Assembly: GCA_003415625.1 (NCBI GenBank)
Contig: PYIU01000005.1
Location: 2,609,001-2,673,000, forward strand
Origin: Aquanectria penicillioides
Taxonomy: Eukaryota; Ascomycota; Sordariomycetes; Hypocreales; Nectriaceae
Length of the DNA: 64,000 nucleotides
Direction: 5' to 3'
Numbering within the stretch: position 1 is the stretch's first letter; every line of letters begins with the position of its first letter. A program made the translations under genes and the position numbers. The notes under the pieces were generated by a model that saw nothing but the letters and a program-made list of their open reading frames with translations, searched no databases and was not told the DNA's origin. Positions 1 through 12,110 of this stretch are shown one piece after another.

Positions 1-1
1 C

Positions 2-152
2 ATCACGCCCAACGCGATCGAAGGACGGGCTCAGTTGGATAAAGATGTCAAAATTATTAGGTACACTCAAAAGTCTTTGAAACAAAGATAAACAGTGAAC
101 TAACGTCCTATCTTGTAGGTTAGTGGATCCGCGTCAACGGACTCTTGTGTGA
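2..152 (+). CDS. 3' end of an unidentified gene (partial)
   Basis: Two exons of a gene that begins left of the window. Codons run from base 2 (ATC ACG CCC) to 60, a GT-AG intron occupies 61-118 with a GAACTAACG branch site about 15 nt before the acceptor, and reading resumes at 119 to a TGA at 150-152. The visible C-terminus includes GRAQLDKDVK and LVDPRQRTLV. I do not recognise the family from this fragment. The coding call rests on the good intron and an open frame across it. The gene is convergent with COQ9. Confidence 0.5.
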
Positions 153-455
153 GTAGTTTCAAGTCAAACAAGGGTTTTCTTTGGGGAGGGGGGAGTTGAA
201 TGCTATGGGCAGGGTTGGCAAGGCGTTTGCGGAGTTGTAATTAAAGATGACTGTTTCGAGAATCTCGAGGGTTCACAATGTAGGGAGGTTGAATGGGGGC
301 ATACATCCAAACTTGAGATAATGTTAGAACTTGCCATGACTTCTATTTTCAGCGGAGGGTTTGTTGTCCTTGTTGATTATTGTTATACATAGTTCATGCA
401 CTATCATACAGGCAGTGATCGATTGGGCAAACCCCCGATCTCCAAGGCCGGGGTT
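153..455. other. Convergent intergenic spacer
   Basis: The 3' flanks of the partial left gene and of COQ9. A G-rich patch (gaggggggag) lies near 186-195. No coding or structured feature is visible. Confidence 0.5.
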
Positions 456-1283
456 CTATATACGGACGCCCTTGCTTCGTAGCACATTGACGCCAGCGCC
501 AATGGTGAAACCTGCCCACTGACCAAGCGACCCGACTATGCCACCGAGAGATTTGACTTCGCCGAGCCTTCGTTGGAGGAACTGTCTTGTCTCAAGGAAG
601 TCGGGGGAGCGGTCGTTAGTCATGAACAGCTCGCTGGTGCTGTAAATCATGGATAAACTTGCGCGCTTGGTGTACCACGAAGGGTCAACGGCTTTGTCAC
701 CGGCGAGGAACCAAATCTCGTCGGACAGAGAGGCCAATTCTTTCAGAGATGCGGGTACGTGGCTTGGCTGGGCCATGACAGCCAATGCCTGGCAGGTATA
801 ATTAGCAATTCGTTCCTGACAAGTAGTGTGTGTTGGTGAACTAACCTCTTGCCAACGGTCTAGGACTTCTTTATTTCCCATCAAACGCTCCCAGGTCAAG
901 GCCTCCACACGAGTGGCGATTCCGGAGGCTTCATCTCCTTTGAAGAGCTCCTCGTTTCGGGCGGAAAGAGCCTCACGTTGGTTCACAAGATGATACTTGA
1001 TGAGGCTGAAGGGACCCTCGGGAAGGACACTGGCGCTGATGTCAAGGTAGCCGGCGTCGCGGGCGCCAAGTCCTAGTGCTCGCTGGGAGAACCCGTGCTC
1101 GGGAACGTGCTTGTAGGCGGCGGCAAGGATGGTCTTTTCAGCGTCGCCGAAGGGCCCGGGAGGTGGAGGATGGTCGTATGAGTGATAGGAACGGAGGGCC
1201 GCCCACTGAAAGGCAGCGAGTCGGGGAGCGTGATGGGCACATTGCCTAGGGAGAAGTCGAATTGATGCCGACATTACTGTCAA
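456..1283 (-). CDS. COQ9: COQ9, ubiquinone biosynthesis protein
   Basis: Mitochondrial matrix lipid-binding protein needed with COQ7 for the hydroxylation step of coenzyme Q synthesis. The frame is open for 275 codons, but 789-845 is a 57-nt in-frame intron: donor GTTAGT, branch GCTAAT, acceptor TGCCAG, phase 0. Removing it joins RWQE to ALAVMAQPSH, the usual COQ9 core, and gives 256 residues. The N-terminus is basic and hydrophobic (SIRLLPRQCAHH), fitting a mitochondrial presequence. The TetR-like helical region follows, and the conserved PEGPFSLIKYHL, DEIWFLAGD and WYTKRASLS blocks are present. A second Met at codon 4 is an alternative start. The intron has no stop codon, so retention would add 19 residues without a frameshift. 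Confidence 0.88.
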   Translation of the reverse strand: MTVMSASIRLLPRQCAHHAPRLAAFQWAALRSYHSYDHPPPPGPFGDAEKTILAAAYKHVPEHGFSQRALGLGARDAGYLDISASVLPEGPFSLIKYHLVNQREALSARNEELFKGDEASGIATRVEALTWERLMGNKEVLDRWQEVSSPTHTTCQERIANYTCQALAVMAQPSHVPASLKELASLSDEIWFLAGDKAVDPSWYTKRASLSMIYSTSELFMTNDRSPDFLETRQFLQRRLGEVKSLGGIVGSLGQWAGFTIGAGVNVLRSKGVRI

Positions 1284-3169
1284 TGTAGTCGGCAGCGGTG
1301 GGCTGGGAGGCGTTGCGTCGAGGAGGCGGCCGTGGTAGTAGATCGTTCGAGTCTGAAAGTTGCGGCTGCGAATTTCCCAATGATAACGGGCATAGTTTGA
1401 CGTGGGGCCACTGCCGGGGAGCTCGGGCCACTTCTGTCCCTCTCATCCCCGATACCTATCAATTCATGACCCGGGACGGGATGAACAAGAGTTTGGTGCT
1501 TTGTTTCCTGTTTTGGGCATCTCCATTTGTTCGCTAGATTGAGTATCACTGGTCTCTAAAGAATAAAAACAAATGAAGCATGGCGGGGGTGAAAACCAAC
1601 TCATGTCATCTCAATTTCTGCAACCCCTAGTATTGACTCGAACATTCATTTTTGCTAGGTGGGTGGGTGGTGTGGTGTGCCTCAACCCGGACGCTACTTC
1701 TAATTAGTAGAAACATCCTCGTCGGCCAATTGTGACTATGTCATCTCAACCACGACGATCGGACATGCGGTTCATCATGTCCGTTCAATGCCGATTACTG
1801 CTGGGTTTGAGTCGTTTCCCAGTTTCATGCCATATTCTTGTAGGCGAATGACATTTAAGCGTACTCCACGTGAACTTTAACGGTGCCAACCAGCCCAGGG
1901 GAATATCCATCCACACTCAGGATCACCCACCAATGTGCATCCCCTTCCTCGTATGGTCGTGGCATGGGCTATAGGTAGTGCTCCACAGGGATTGCTCTCA
2001 GGAGTTCAATGTGGTCACAAGCTGCATGGCGTGGGGTCCGTTGGTGACCTTGATGATCAGATCTACCGCATTTGTTAGTCCACTCGCACCGGGTTACGTT
2101 GAATCCAACGGCTCTCGCCTACCACATTTAAGCATCGGCAATGCCTCGTTCTGGAAACTTAAGCAGTATCTTTACAGAGAGCAGTTCACTTCAATATGCC
2201 TCCTTGTTTCTTCACAACTGGCCTAAATCATGTTGACGAAACCGAGGCTCAAAAGGCACTCGCACCAATATACATGCGGGCACGGCTAAAACCAGATGGA
2301 TCTACTGACAAGACATGTACTTCGTACCACTTCTCCCATGCCCAGCCAGTCAGCGAGTGAGTGGCATCGGTTATCCAGGGGTAAGCCCGCGAGTGTCGTT
2401 GACCAGCCCGGCTGGCGTGGCTTGGACCCGCCTGCATGGCTTGTTTGATGAATGGGTCTCAGGGCCTCGACTTTTGAGTTACTGTCTTCATCATCCAGGG
2501 CCCTCAGAGCACATCGTTTCGTGGGAAGGATATGGGGTTTGACCGCAAGTGAAAGCGCAGCCCAGGGTGAAGGAAGAGGGGCCTGAAAGCTACCTAGGCA
2601 ATTGGTCGGCTATTTCCGCATCCTCCTGTCGGGTTGCTTGTGTAACGGTGCGAACTCTATCCATCAGGTGTGGAAATGCGCCATGCCAGAGGTGAAGCAG
2701 AGATATACCGAACAAGGCACGCCCGCCACCAGTTCGAAGCCGCAAATAGCGGGCAAGACTTGCATGATACCCAGTTTCGGATGGGATCCATGGACCGCCC
2801 GGAGCGGCCACTCCTTGGTTGTTCGCGTTTTCGTGGTTGTCTGTACCCTGCAGAGCGTGGTGGATCAATGCCAGTGATTCCGAAGCAGCACGCGATAGAC
2901 AGGGGCTGGGATCCGGTCAATGCCCCTCCAAGGCGGCAACGTCGGAAATGCGTGATGAGCACCAGGGTCAGTTCAAAGCATTGCCAACTACATCGAGCAA
3001 TCTCGATGATCTAGAAGGGGAACATTCCTTTGTTAATATCGTGCTTAGCCTAGCACATGTGTGTAGCAACGCATTATCATATAGTGATTGTCAGGTGAAT
3101 GAGGAGCCATAATCAAAATAGGAATTTGAAATATAAAATGCGGGATGTGGATAAAGGGATAGATCTGGC

Positions 3170-3205
3170 GGGGGGGGGGGGGGGGGGGGAGGGGTTGGGT
3201 TGGGT
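3170..3205 (+). repeat. G20 homopolymer followed by GGGG/GGG tracts
   Basis: A run of about 20 G is followed by one A, then GGGG, GGG and GGG separated by T or TT. The sequence could form a G-quadruplex on the + strand. The exact run length should be distrusted because shorter homopolymers elsewhere in the window look miscounted. Confidence 0.8.
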
Positions 3206-4050
3206 TGCGATCCAGACAAGGCTGTGCATGACATCTTATTCTTCGCAGCACTCACTGTCTGGTTGTTGATTAGTTGGCCCATGCAGTGACCATGAGGGTG
3301 TAGTGGGTGCCAGCTTTTGGTTAGCGAGGGTATCGACCATCTTAAGTTGAGCCCGCTCGCCAGGTTAATCCAGCACCATCCGTCCCAAGGAATCTTGGTG
3401 GGTGAACCCTGAGGCGATGCAGACAAGGGTTTGTCGGCACTATCAGGCCGCTTCGAGCGGCTTGCAGTCCATGGTCCACCAACGGGCTGGGCTGGTGCGG
3501 GTTGATGGCGTTGACCAACCTTTAGTCCTTCCCGCTACGTATCAGCAGTGCCCCACACAGCAACCAACTACCTTGGTAGGTAACTAATTGCACAGGACAG
3601 CACGCAGCACACAACCTGGTTGGCACCTTGCTGTCACCGGCTGAGATTGTGTGAGGCACCACTGGCGACGTTTTACCATAGTACGTCTGTCTGTATGGCC
3701 TGTTGAGGAAGTAGGGCGTCGCTGGCCACATGGCCTGGATCGACTCCGGTTACTATGTAACGTGGACTGGTGAGAGCGAGCCTGCCCGCCTGCGAGTGGA
3801 TCGTGGCACGCGTGGGTAAGATGCATTGCACATCCTTGTTAGATGATCTGTCTGACAAGTCCTTTGCTGCACTTTGAATGAATCAGGATCCGCAAAGCAG
3901 AACATACTGTAGACGGCTGATGGATCCGTTGGCTGACGAAGCCAGGGTTTTCATGGGCTAAGTAGAACTGGCGGATCCTTCTTCCTTCCTCCCTCCCTTC
4001 ACTGACCTCGTCAGTGGGTAGGAACTGGTGGAGGGGTATTGACGAGCAAG

Positions 4051-4086
4051 CATCAGCATCAGCATCAGCATCAGCATCAGCATCAG
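4051..4086 (+). repeat. (CATCAG)n hexanucleotide microsatellite
   Basis: About six perfect copies of CATCAG. Read on the minus strand it would encode alternating Ala-Asp, but the surrounding frame carries no other protein-like signal, so I treat it as a non-coding microsatellite. Confidence 0.85.
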
Positions 4087-5934
4087 CACACAAGTGCAAG
4101 AAGCCGGGCTCATTGGGCGCAAGATCGCATGTGAATCAGATGTGTTAGTCGGGGACCCTGGGCCACGTCCGATGTTAGTGCCTCAAACAGCTGGGTGCAG
4201 CCCGTTGAGCGGCAGGTGAAAATTGAACGTTCTAGGTAGCAATCCTCTTCGTGATTGTGGGTAGGGTAGGCAAGCATGCGAGCACATTTCTAAGCGCAAG
4301 GTTGGACACTCGTAGGTTGGAGTGTCTCCCACGCAGAAAACAAAGGCTACACGGTGTCATTATTCCCCATCGAAACAGTGTACAGTTATCTATCCCAGAG
4401 TAACCATCGGAGGCTGGGGTAGGAACTCGTGCGACGAAGGGACACATGGCTGTTACCATGTTCATACGGAGCAGCTGGCCTTGCCATGGTTGCCTCGCGT
4501 TGTTTTGACGTCGCCATCTCCCTAGGTAGGTACACAGTCGTCGTACCCATTGTACCTCCCCAAAGCGAAAAGAAAAGAGGAAGATCAGATTCTTAATATT
4601 ATCGTGGTCCCGAACAAGTCCTTCCTATTCCTTACGCCTTTCCTTGGTAACCATTGAGGCCTTACAAGATACAGCAGCGCTGCACCGCATCATCTTCAAA
4701 ATACCAAGACGGGCAGTTTCGTGCATGCCTGCACCAACTTGTTCGCTCATAGTTTGCATGAACTAGCTAAGTTGTGATTAGGAGCGATGTCTTTCCACCA
4801 GTTTGCCATTGTCAACTATTATACACAGCCAAGACCCTGTCGATTGGGTGACTTGGAAGTTGCTTGTCAATTCCCTCATTTTGCACTTCAGTCTCTCACA
4901 TCATGTTTTGTGTCTTGGCACTCATTCACACCCTCTGGAGTGAGTTATGATCCCCTGACTGGACCCCTCTCAGGTTGTACTTCGTACTCCGTACATAAAG
5001 TTACTTGCCTGTCTGCCTTTATCCACCTTGGGGCGGATTCCCTCCCTGGCAAACCCCAATCACCGTGATCAGGCATGGATGTGACTGTGATTGTGACTGA
5101 CTGGCATCGATGTGCCAACAACTTGCAGGTCCCGGCTTTTGTCTCTTGACTATAGGTACCTGCCTTGTAGAGACAGGGATAGTTCAGCGCCACCCAGCTT
5201 CAGTCGTCTTCTTTCATACTTTGCACCGTCGCCACCCACAGCCCAAACTTTCTCTCAATTGAATGAACCTCGCAGGCCAAATCAAGTCCGAACTGGTACC
5301 GGAACATGGTACTCTTGGACAAAAGCCTTGTCCATCTTGCGGCCCAGCCAGTGCGCACTGCATAGAGTACGAATCCAATGCGATGCATGGATCCAACCAT
5401 TGAACTTTACTCCCTTGCGCTTGCGTGTGTGCTTCCTGCGGTACGTACCTGGGTAATAATACCTTGGCCGCTGTGTCTGTTCAGCCCTGTGCCGCGAGAA
5501 GAGACGCACCACACCGTGCGCCGTAGCCCAGAGCTGTTTTGCTTTCTCCTCGCCGTGGGTGACCCAAAACCAGCCCAGAAAGCCGTCGGCGCCTCATTAC
5601 CGCCCGCTTACCCCCGAGTCGCCCCGAGTCGCCTTCGCTCGCAAGATTTGCAGCCATTAGCTCCCAATAGTGGCCGTCTAGGTAGATACCTGGACTTGCA
5701 TCTCAACTGGAGTCCCAGTGGGCAGGAAAGTCCTGGAACCGTCCTTGGCATAGGCGGTCTTTATCCGTACTGACAATTTTATCCCCCAACTTCAGACTCG
5801 TTTTAAATTGTACAGTACCTTCTTGGTACAGCAGCTAATTTGCCCAGCCATCCAGAACAGTCATTCACCTGTCCCATTCGCCAGATCCTTCGTCAGAACC
5901 AAACCAAACCAACCAACCAACCAACCCCCTAGGG

Positions 5935-5961
5935 AAAAAAAAAAAAAAAAAAAAAAAAAAA
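5935..5961 (+). repeat. Poly(A) tract, about 27 nt
   Basis: An uninterrupted A run preceded by CCAA tandem units (5904-5926). It lies in non-coding sequence upstream of the pyrimidine-rich leader of the RNA-binding gene. No transposon ends or target-site duplications are visible around it. Confidence 0.8.
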
Positions 5962-6834
5962 GGAACTCGCTATCCATTGCCGACCCGGCACCCTGCCCGA
6001 GCGTGACAAGCAGCACCCCTGAGCGCCATCTTGTCGCCGAGCACCGGTACCTATCTGTGCGTGAGCGTGAGCATGGGCGTGGGATGTGGTTGTTGTCGTG
6101 GCTGTGGTACTCCGTACTCTCAGCAATTTTAGTGTAGGTAGGTCAGGTACGAAAGGGTACGCAGTAGGGTAGCTTGCATCACGGGCCCCCTAGTCGTCTC
6201 CTGGGTCCCGCCCTCTCATTCGTCGCCTGGTCCCCTCCACATCATCAACGCGTCTTTTCTTTTTGCAACAGACAAGGCACTGACAGAGACGAGACCGCCG
6301 TCCTCTGCTCTGCTCTTTGCGCTGCCCCAGTTGTTCCTCCCCTCCCCCAAAGCCCAAGCAAGCAAGCCCGACACGAATCCCGTGCTGCAGCCAGCTTGCA
6401 TTTATGCGACATTCGACGTCCTCTGGCTGACTCCGGACCAGTGGCTTGTTTTTGCCTGTTCTCCCCCCATAGCTCTCCCGCCGTTCCTTTGCGACGTGGA
6501 CACCGGACACGCTGCCCTCCCGCCTATCCAGACCGGCCGCTCGTCCCTCACCACGCGACAAGGACACCCTCCCACCCCCAAAAAGGTCTCTTTCTTGTAG
6601 AGCATTGTTGCCATGGGTATGTCATCATCTTCGGATGCTCTCTCTTGTCGTCGCTACCTCCCTCTGCTCGGCTGGCCTCTTCGACTCGCTTCTTGCAGGT
6701 CCAGACGCGCGCCTGCGTCTGTTCAGAGCCGTGTCGTCACTCACCCAGCTTTCTCCCTCCTTCGCGCCCCCTCCCATCCTTCCCTCCCCTATTTGCTTTC
6801 CACCCAAGAGCCTACTCAGCCGGTCGAGCCCTGA

Positions 6835-6912
6835 GCTTCAGCCTGAGCCTGAGCCAGCCTGAGCCTACTCCTGAGCCTCAGCGACAGCCAAAACCAGAGC
6901 CTGAGCGCGAGC
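6835..6912 (+). repeat. Degenerate CTGAGC tandem repeat
   Basis: Imperfect hexamers (CTGAGC with variants) repeat about ten times. The Pro-Glu repeats that appear in one frame are a by-product of the hexamer; no flanking coding signal supports a protein. Confidence 0.6.
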
Positions 6913-7807
6913 CCGACCAAGGGCCTGAACCGTCGTCTGCTCCTACGCTTTCACTCCTGGAGTGTCTTCATCAATCAATGTGATACCACCTCTTGCTTGA
7001 TGCACCTCGGAGCCCCCATTCCACACCCGAAGACGTCTTCCGGCCGCTTCTCTCGCGTCGCCTTCCCCCATACACTGCATTATCAAACCCCCTTACCTGC
7101 ATGTTTCCCGCCTGGTCCACTCGGCGTTCCCCTCTGCCTCTGCCACCCCTCCACCATGTCTACCTAGCTACCTCACTCCCCGTTATTTCAACAACTCTTC
7201 CTCTTCCCTCGCCTCTCTTGCCGTTGTGTCTGCCACGGAGATCTCATCTTGAATTTCGTTTCTAACGCTCACTTTTCTCTAGCTGATTCAGGCGATACCT
7301 ACCGACCCGTGAGTATTCCCCGTCTTCTTCCGATTCCAATCCCGTCTCCTCTTCTACCTGTCTCTACACAATCCGTTGGCCGTTCCCGTGCCAGGGCATG
7401 TGCCTCCCCCGCGCGATTGCACTGCGGCTGTTCCTGGCCGTTTTCAAGCCTCTCCCCCCGCTCCTGTTGAAAGGCCAGGTTCACCGGCGTCCCAGGCTGG
7501 AGAAGTCTGGATAGTCTCCGCTCATCCGAAACCGGCCGTTCGACTGGCTGTGTGGTCTTGCTCTTTCCATTTCCATCACCACCGCTACTGCTGCGCGTTG
7601 TGTTGTGCGTTTTGGCGCCTAAGAATCTCGCGGCTATTCACTTGTCCCATTGAACGCTGAATGAAAGGCCGCTGGAGCGTGCGGCACTCGACCCCACCTA
7701 ACACCTCCCAACCCTGTTTGCTTCACTCCTTCTCCAGTGGTCTCTTTGACGACTCACTTAGCATCACAATCCTTGGCATCCCACACTTCGTACCTCGTCC
7801 TCGGGGC

Positions 7808-9734
7808 ATGGAACACCCCCTTCCCCATCATACCGCTAACGGTTACCAGCGCGAAAGGTCCCGCTCACCTCGACGACGCTCTAGAAGCCCTGGACGGTCA
7901 ACCCGACGTCGGTCCTATTCCCCCCGCAGCCGATCAGCAAGCCGGGACGACTATCGCCGAGGCCGTGATCGCTCGCCCATGACTAGCACAGGCGCCCCTG
8001 GTGGAGGACCAAGTGCAGGATACAGTGGACAAGTTCCTCATCGATCATACGAGGAGAGGGCCGCCGCGCGAGAACAAATGATGAACAACATTCGTGAATC
8101 TTCCCAGCAAGACCGCCGGGTCTATGTCGGCAATCTTTCATACGATGTCAAGTGGCACCATCTCAAGGACTTCATGAGACAGGGTGAGGCTTTCGATGCC
8201 GCGGATTTTGGAGGAGTGACGTGGGGCTGACGAGATGGACATCTAGCTGGAGAGGTGCTTTTTGCCGACGTGCTATTGCTTCCAAACGGAATGTCGAAGG
8301 TGGGCTTCATCGCGTAGTTTTTGGTTGGCTTTCTTTTGTGGTTTTCTTCCCTCTTAGCCTTCTGGACGGTTGGGTTGACGGGTTGGGACGTTGTCCTTGG
8401 GTGATTGTAGGGATGCGGGTAAGTCTTTCTTTAGTGTCCCTTGGGCTTTTGCATGGCGCTGACTTGCTTCCAGTATTGTGGAATATGCTACGCGGGAGCA
8501 AGCCCAGCAGGCTGTTGCCCAGCTCAGCAACCAGAACCTCATGGGTCGTCTCGTTTATGTTCGAGAGGTTGGTAGACTGCAGTACCCCGTCTGCGAGAGA
8601 GATTTGCCGTTAATTTTCTTCTTCTTTAGGATCGTGAGGCGGAACCCCGATTCATCGGTGCCACCGGCGGCAACCGTGGCGGCTTCGGGGGCGGAATGCC
8701 TGGCGGCTTCAGCCCTGGCTATGGCGGCGCCCCAGGAGGCGGTGGCCGCCAGATCTACGTTGCCAACGTTTGTTGCTCCATTCGCTATTTTTATTTCCCC
8801 TTGGTGTTGACTCTTATTCTTTCTGTTCTAGCTCCCGTTCAATGTTGGCTGGCAGGATCTGAAGGATCTTTTCCGACAAGCAGGTATGTCTTCCTCAGCG
8901 CCCCCCTGTACGAGACGGATGTGTTCGAGGCACTCTCAACCTAACGCAACCATGTGTAGCCCGAACTGGCGGTGTTGTTCGCGCCGATGTCCACGTAGGC
9001 CCTGATGGGCGACCTAAGGGATCCGGAATCGTCGTGTTCGAAAGCCCCGATGATGCTCGCAACGCTATTCAACAGTTCAACGGTTACGATTGGCAGGGCC
9101 GAGTTCTCGAGGTTCGTGAGGACCGATATGCGGGAAGTGGCCCTGGAATGGGGTTCGGCCGTGGCGGCTACGGCGGCATGCGTGGTGGATTTGGTGGCGG
9201 TGGTTTTGGCCGTGGAGGTTTCGGTGGTGGCCGTGGTGGCTTTGGCTTTGGCGGTCGTGGTGGTTTCTCGGGAGGAGGCGGCCCCGGCGCCGGCGGTGCC
9301 GGCTTCGAGCCTCCCACTGGCTCCGTCCCTCCCAACCCCTTCACCGACTTCGCTACCTCGGGAACTGAGAGAAGCGAAACTATCTTCGTCCGCAACGTAA
9401 GTTATCATCCACGACGTTCGTGTATGCGCACGATTCCTAACAGTTATAGCTCCCCTGGTCTACCAGCAACGACGACTTGGTCGAACTTTTCACCACAATT
9501 GGCAAGGTTGAACAAGCTGAGATTCAATACGAGCCCAGTGGCCGCTCTCGAGGAACTGGCGTCGTACGATTTGACTCGGCCGAGACAGCCGAGACAGCTA
9601 TTGCCAAGTTTCAAGGTTATCAATACGGCGGCCGTCCTCTCAACCTCAGCTTTGTCAAGTACCTGAATCAACAGGGAGGCGACGTCATGGAAACTGACCC
9701 CCACGGTGGCCTAACACAAGACCAGATCATGTAA
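7808..9734 (+). CDS. Three-RRM SR/RGG mRNA-binding protein (GBP2/HRB1 type)
   Basis: Probable nuclear-cytoplasmic shuttling mRNA-binding protein of the yeast Gbp2/Hrb1 family. Eight exons: 7808-8183, 8247-8299, 8411-8418, 8474-8567, 8630-8767, 8832-8883, 8960-9396 and 9450-9734, summing to 1443 nt (480 residues). An SR-rich N-terminus (RSRSPRRRSRSPGRS) precedes RRM1 (RVYVGNLSYDV, then GCGIVEYA), a short Gly-rich linker, RRM2 (QIYVANLPFNV, then GSGIVVFE), a long RGG/GGF-rich linker and RRM3 (TIFVRNLPWST, then GTGVVRFD). Exon 3 is only 8 nt (GGATGCGG) and supplies the conserved GCG of RNP1 in RRM1. The donor of intron 2 (GTGGGC, 8300) is weak. The ATG was chosen because the SR domain starts right after it in a frame open to RRM1. 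Confidence 0.88.
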
Positions 9735-12110
9735 ACGCGGTTTCATGTTGATGTCTACAGGGGGGTTCGGATATGCGCGACCATCAATGGCAACTACGAC
9801 GACCTTTTCTATGTTCTTTGGGTAAGGCAACTTTGTTGCCTCAACCTATTTCTTTTCTATTGCGACTCATTCTTTGATGCAAATTTCCTTATGCGTGCAA
9901 CAAAACTGGGAGGCACTGACGCTGGAATCTTTCCGGAGTCGCGGTCAAACTCGACGTCGAAGAACCGACAACTTGTAATACTTTAAGGACAGTTGGCGAG
10001 GGGGAACGGGTGATGGACTAGCCGAATTGTAGCGGGGTCGTTTTCGTTTCCCTTGGGAAGCCTTGGTTACGCCGAACAGCAAAAACAAGACTACGGGTTC
10101 TTTAGTGAGTGGACAGACCGATGGACGACGGTTGAGCTCACAGGCCGGATGGGAGGTGACAGATGGCTCTACCTAGAATGTATCTCGAGTAATCATCTGA
10201 TGGCTTCTTATGATGAACGGCTGGTGGTCTGGGTGAGGAGTGGCGTATGATATGCGTGGGTTTGCGTAGCATCTCGGGGCGCATGGCAGTTTGTCGGGCC
10301 AGGAGTACGAGTCGAGTGCAATTGTGCAGCTGCTTAGTCACAGACTCACGTTTTAGTTGACGACTGTTGGAGTGGTCAGACCAGCTGACGATGATTGCTC
10401 TTCAAAGGTGAGACCCAACAAGCGGCGGCGAGGGCTGACGCTGTGTTGGCGCTGGTTGGTGATGGTCGTGCTGGGGACGTGAACCTAGCATGCACTCATC
10501 GACACCTGTTAAGCCATAAATGCATTCACGCTTTCACTTCCCTGTTCTCGTTGTGTCGTCCAGCAGAACCTAGTATTTGTGTAGTGGTTTGGGCTTATGT
10601 CTTGACTTGAATCCTTGGTATATGTTCACTTCTGGATCGGGCCCTTGGTAGGTTATGGGGGTGCTTCTGGTTTCAAACTGACGGCCCCAGCGAAACCACT
10701 CGATCCAAGTTGCTATAATACATAGTTGCTGGATAGTTTGTCAATTATGCCGTCAAAATGTTCTACGCCGGCAAATCGGGAAACAAGACTTGCAAATCCA
10801 GACAGAATTATAGTCCAACACCTGTTGAGTTAACTTACAACAGAATGACGTTTGCCCCTAATTCCGACTTTGCAAAGATGACCAGTTGAGTTCTACTGCC
10901 TAGGTTTGACCTCTGTCTTTATCTTCAAGAATAAAGAGACGGAGCCCCTCGGGCTACCATGTGGCCGGTTTTGTCGGATCGTCCAACACGTATTTCCCAG
11001 CGTGCTTCCATTGTTTATGTAGGCTGTTTCTGGTAATTATGTGACGACCTACGTATATGACACTCAAGGTTTTGTACAGTCATCCACGATGACTAGGATT
11101 GTTGATGTCTTGATCATTATAGATTTGTCTCCGCAGGGTACTTGCTGAAGCCGTTGATTATCCAGCATTGATGAAAGGAGGACCATCTATAACCCTCTAT
11201 TAAGTTATATTGGAATTATTTGACAACAATCATTAAACGCATGGCCAGCGAGATAGCGACCTCTGAACGTGCGAGCTTACTGTAATGGACTGGCAAGAAA
11301 GCGAATTTTGATGTTGATGATCGAACTTGCTGGTGTTTAAACCCAATTGGGACAATCTGCGGACGTTGATGCATGGGTCCCCGAAGTTGACGAGTATGGC
11401 AAAGGAGAAAGTGCACCCTAAATGAACATACAGAAATACCAACCAGCCAATATACGTATATTAAAAAATGCCAGTACCTTATATTTTGACTTCAGTTTGC
11501 CTTATTGATGTGCTAGACATAGAAGATAGTCGGATACATCATAGATTCTGGCACCGGCTGTGTTTGACACGCAAACACAGTTGTTCGCTTTCAAAGAGGC
11601 TACAATTCACGGTATTAGTTTCTTCAGTTATTAAGATAGAAATGCTCCAATTTCGGAATGTGACTTTCAAACCTCACTGGTTTGTGTTCTGGTCCCTCTT
11701 GGTGGAGGGACAAACTAAAGCGCTGAGAGTTGTCTTGACGATATTTTCAGGTTGGATACGGTCAGATTTCATGACATGAGACAAAGTTACAGCCCCGATG
11801 AGGACAAACTGGTGTTCAATAGGTAATGGGCTGGCGACTTTGCATAAACCATCTTGGGTGTCTGGGAGAGCCTGTAAACAATGATCTCTCGCAGATTTGG
11901 TAACATGGAGTTTTGGAGATTCTAAGACAACCGTCTTGCCAAGTAGTAGTCAGTGTATCACAATGATTGCAAACGAGACATGACCAGAGGGAACTGTTGA
12001 TTTCAGTCATGGCAGAGGAACATCGAGATAATAAATACTCCTATACGCACGCCTCCTCTCGACTCGACGTTAGTGTCGAAAAAGCTCCCTTTAAACCACT
12101 CAGTCACTAA
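9735..12110. other. 2.4-kb intergenic region
   Basis: The 3' flank of the RNA-binding gene followed by AT-richer DNA from about 10,700. Only short unsupported frames occur. I see no tRNA boxes, transposon ends or conserved peptides. Confidence 0.5.

Larger units (their letters stand above)
1284..7807. other. 6.5-kb gene-free region, including the GBP2 leader
   Basis: No reading frame here shows a recognisable protein, usable introns or conserved composition. The left part has normal base composition. From about 5900 the + strand becomes strongly C/T-rich, rising through 6200-7800, which is typical of a long fungal promoter and 5' leader for the RNA-binding gene at 7808. Simple repeats inside it are listed separately. 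Sites like CTCTAG near 7275-7281 may be leader splice acceptors, but I cannot place a leader intron. Confidence 0.5.

Noticed and set aside
6174..6983. 269-codon + strand frame
   Set aside because: Composition is Pro/Ser/Arg from a C/T-rich leader and a CTGAGC repeat, with several overlapping frames of similar length and no domain.
8941..9408. 155-codon minus-strand frame
   Set aside because: It is antisense to the Gly-rich RGG linker of the RNA-binding gene; the Ala/Thr-rich peptide is a by-product of GGN codons.
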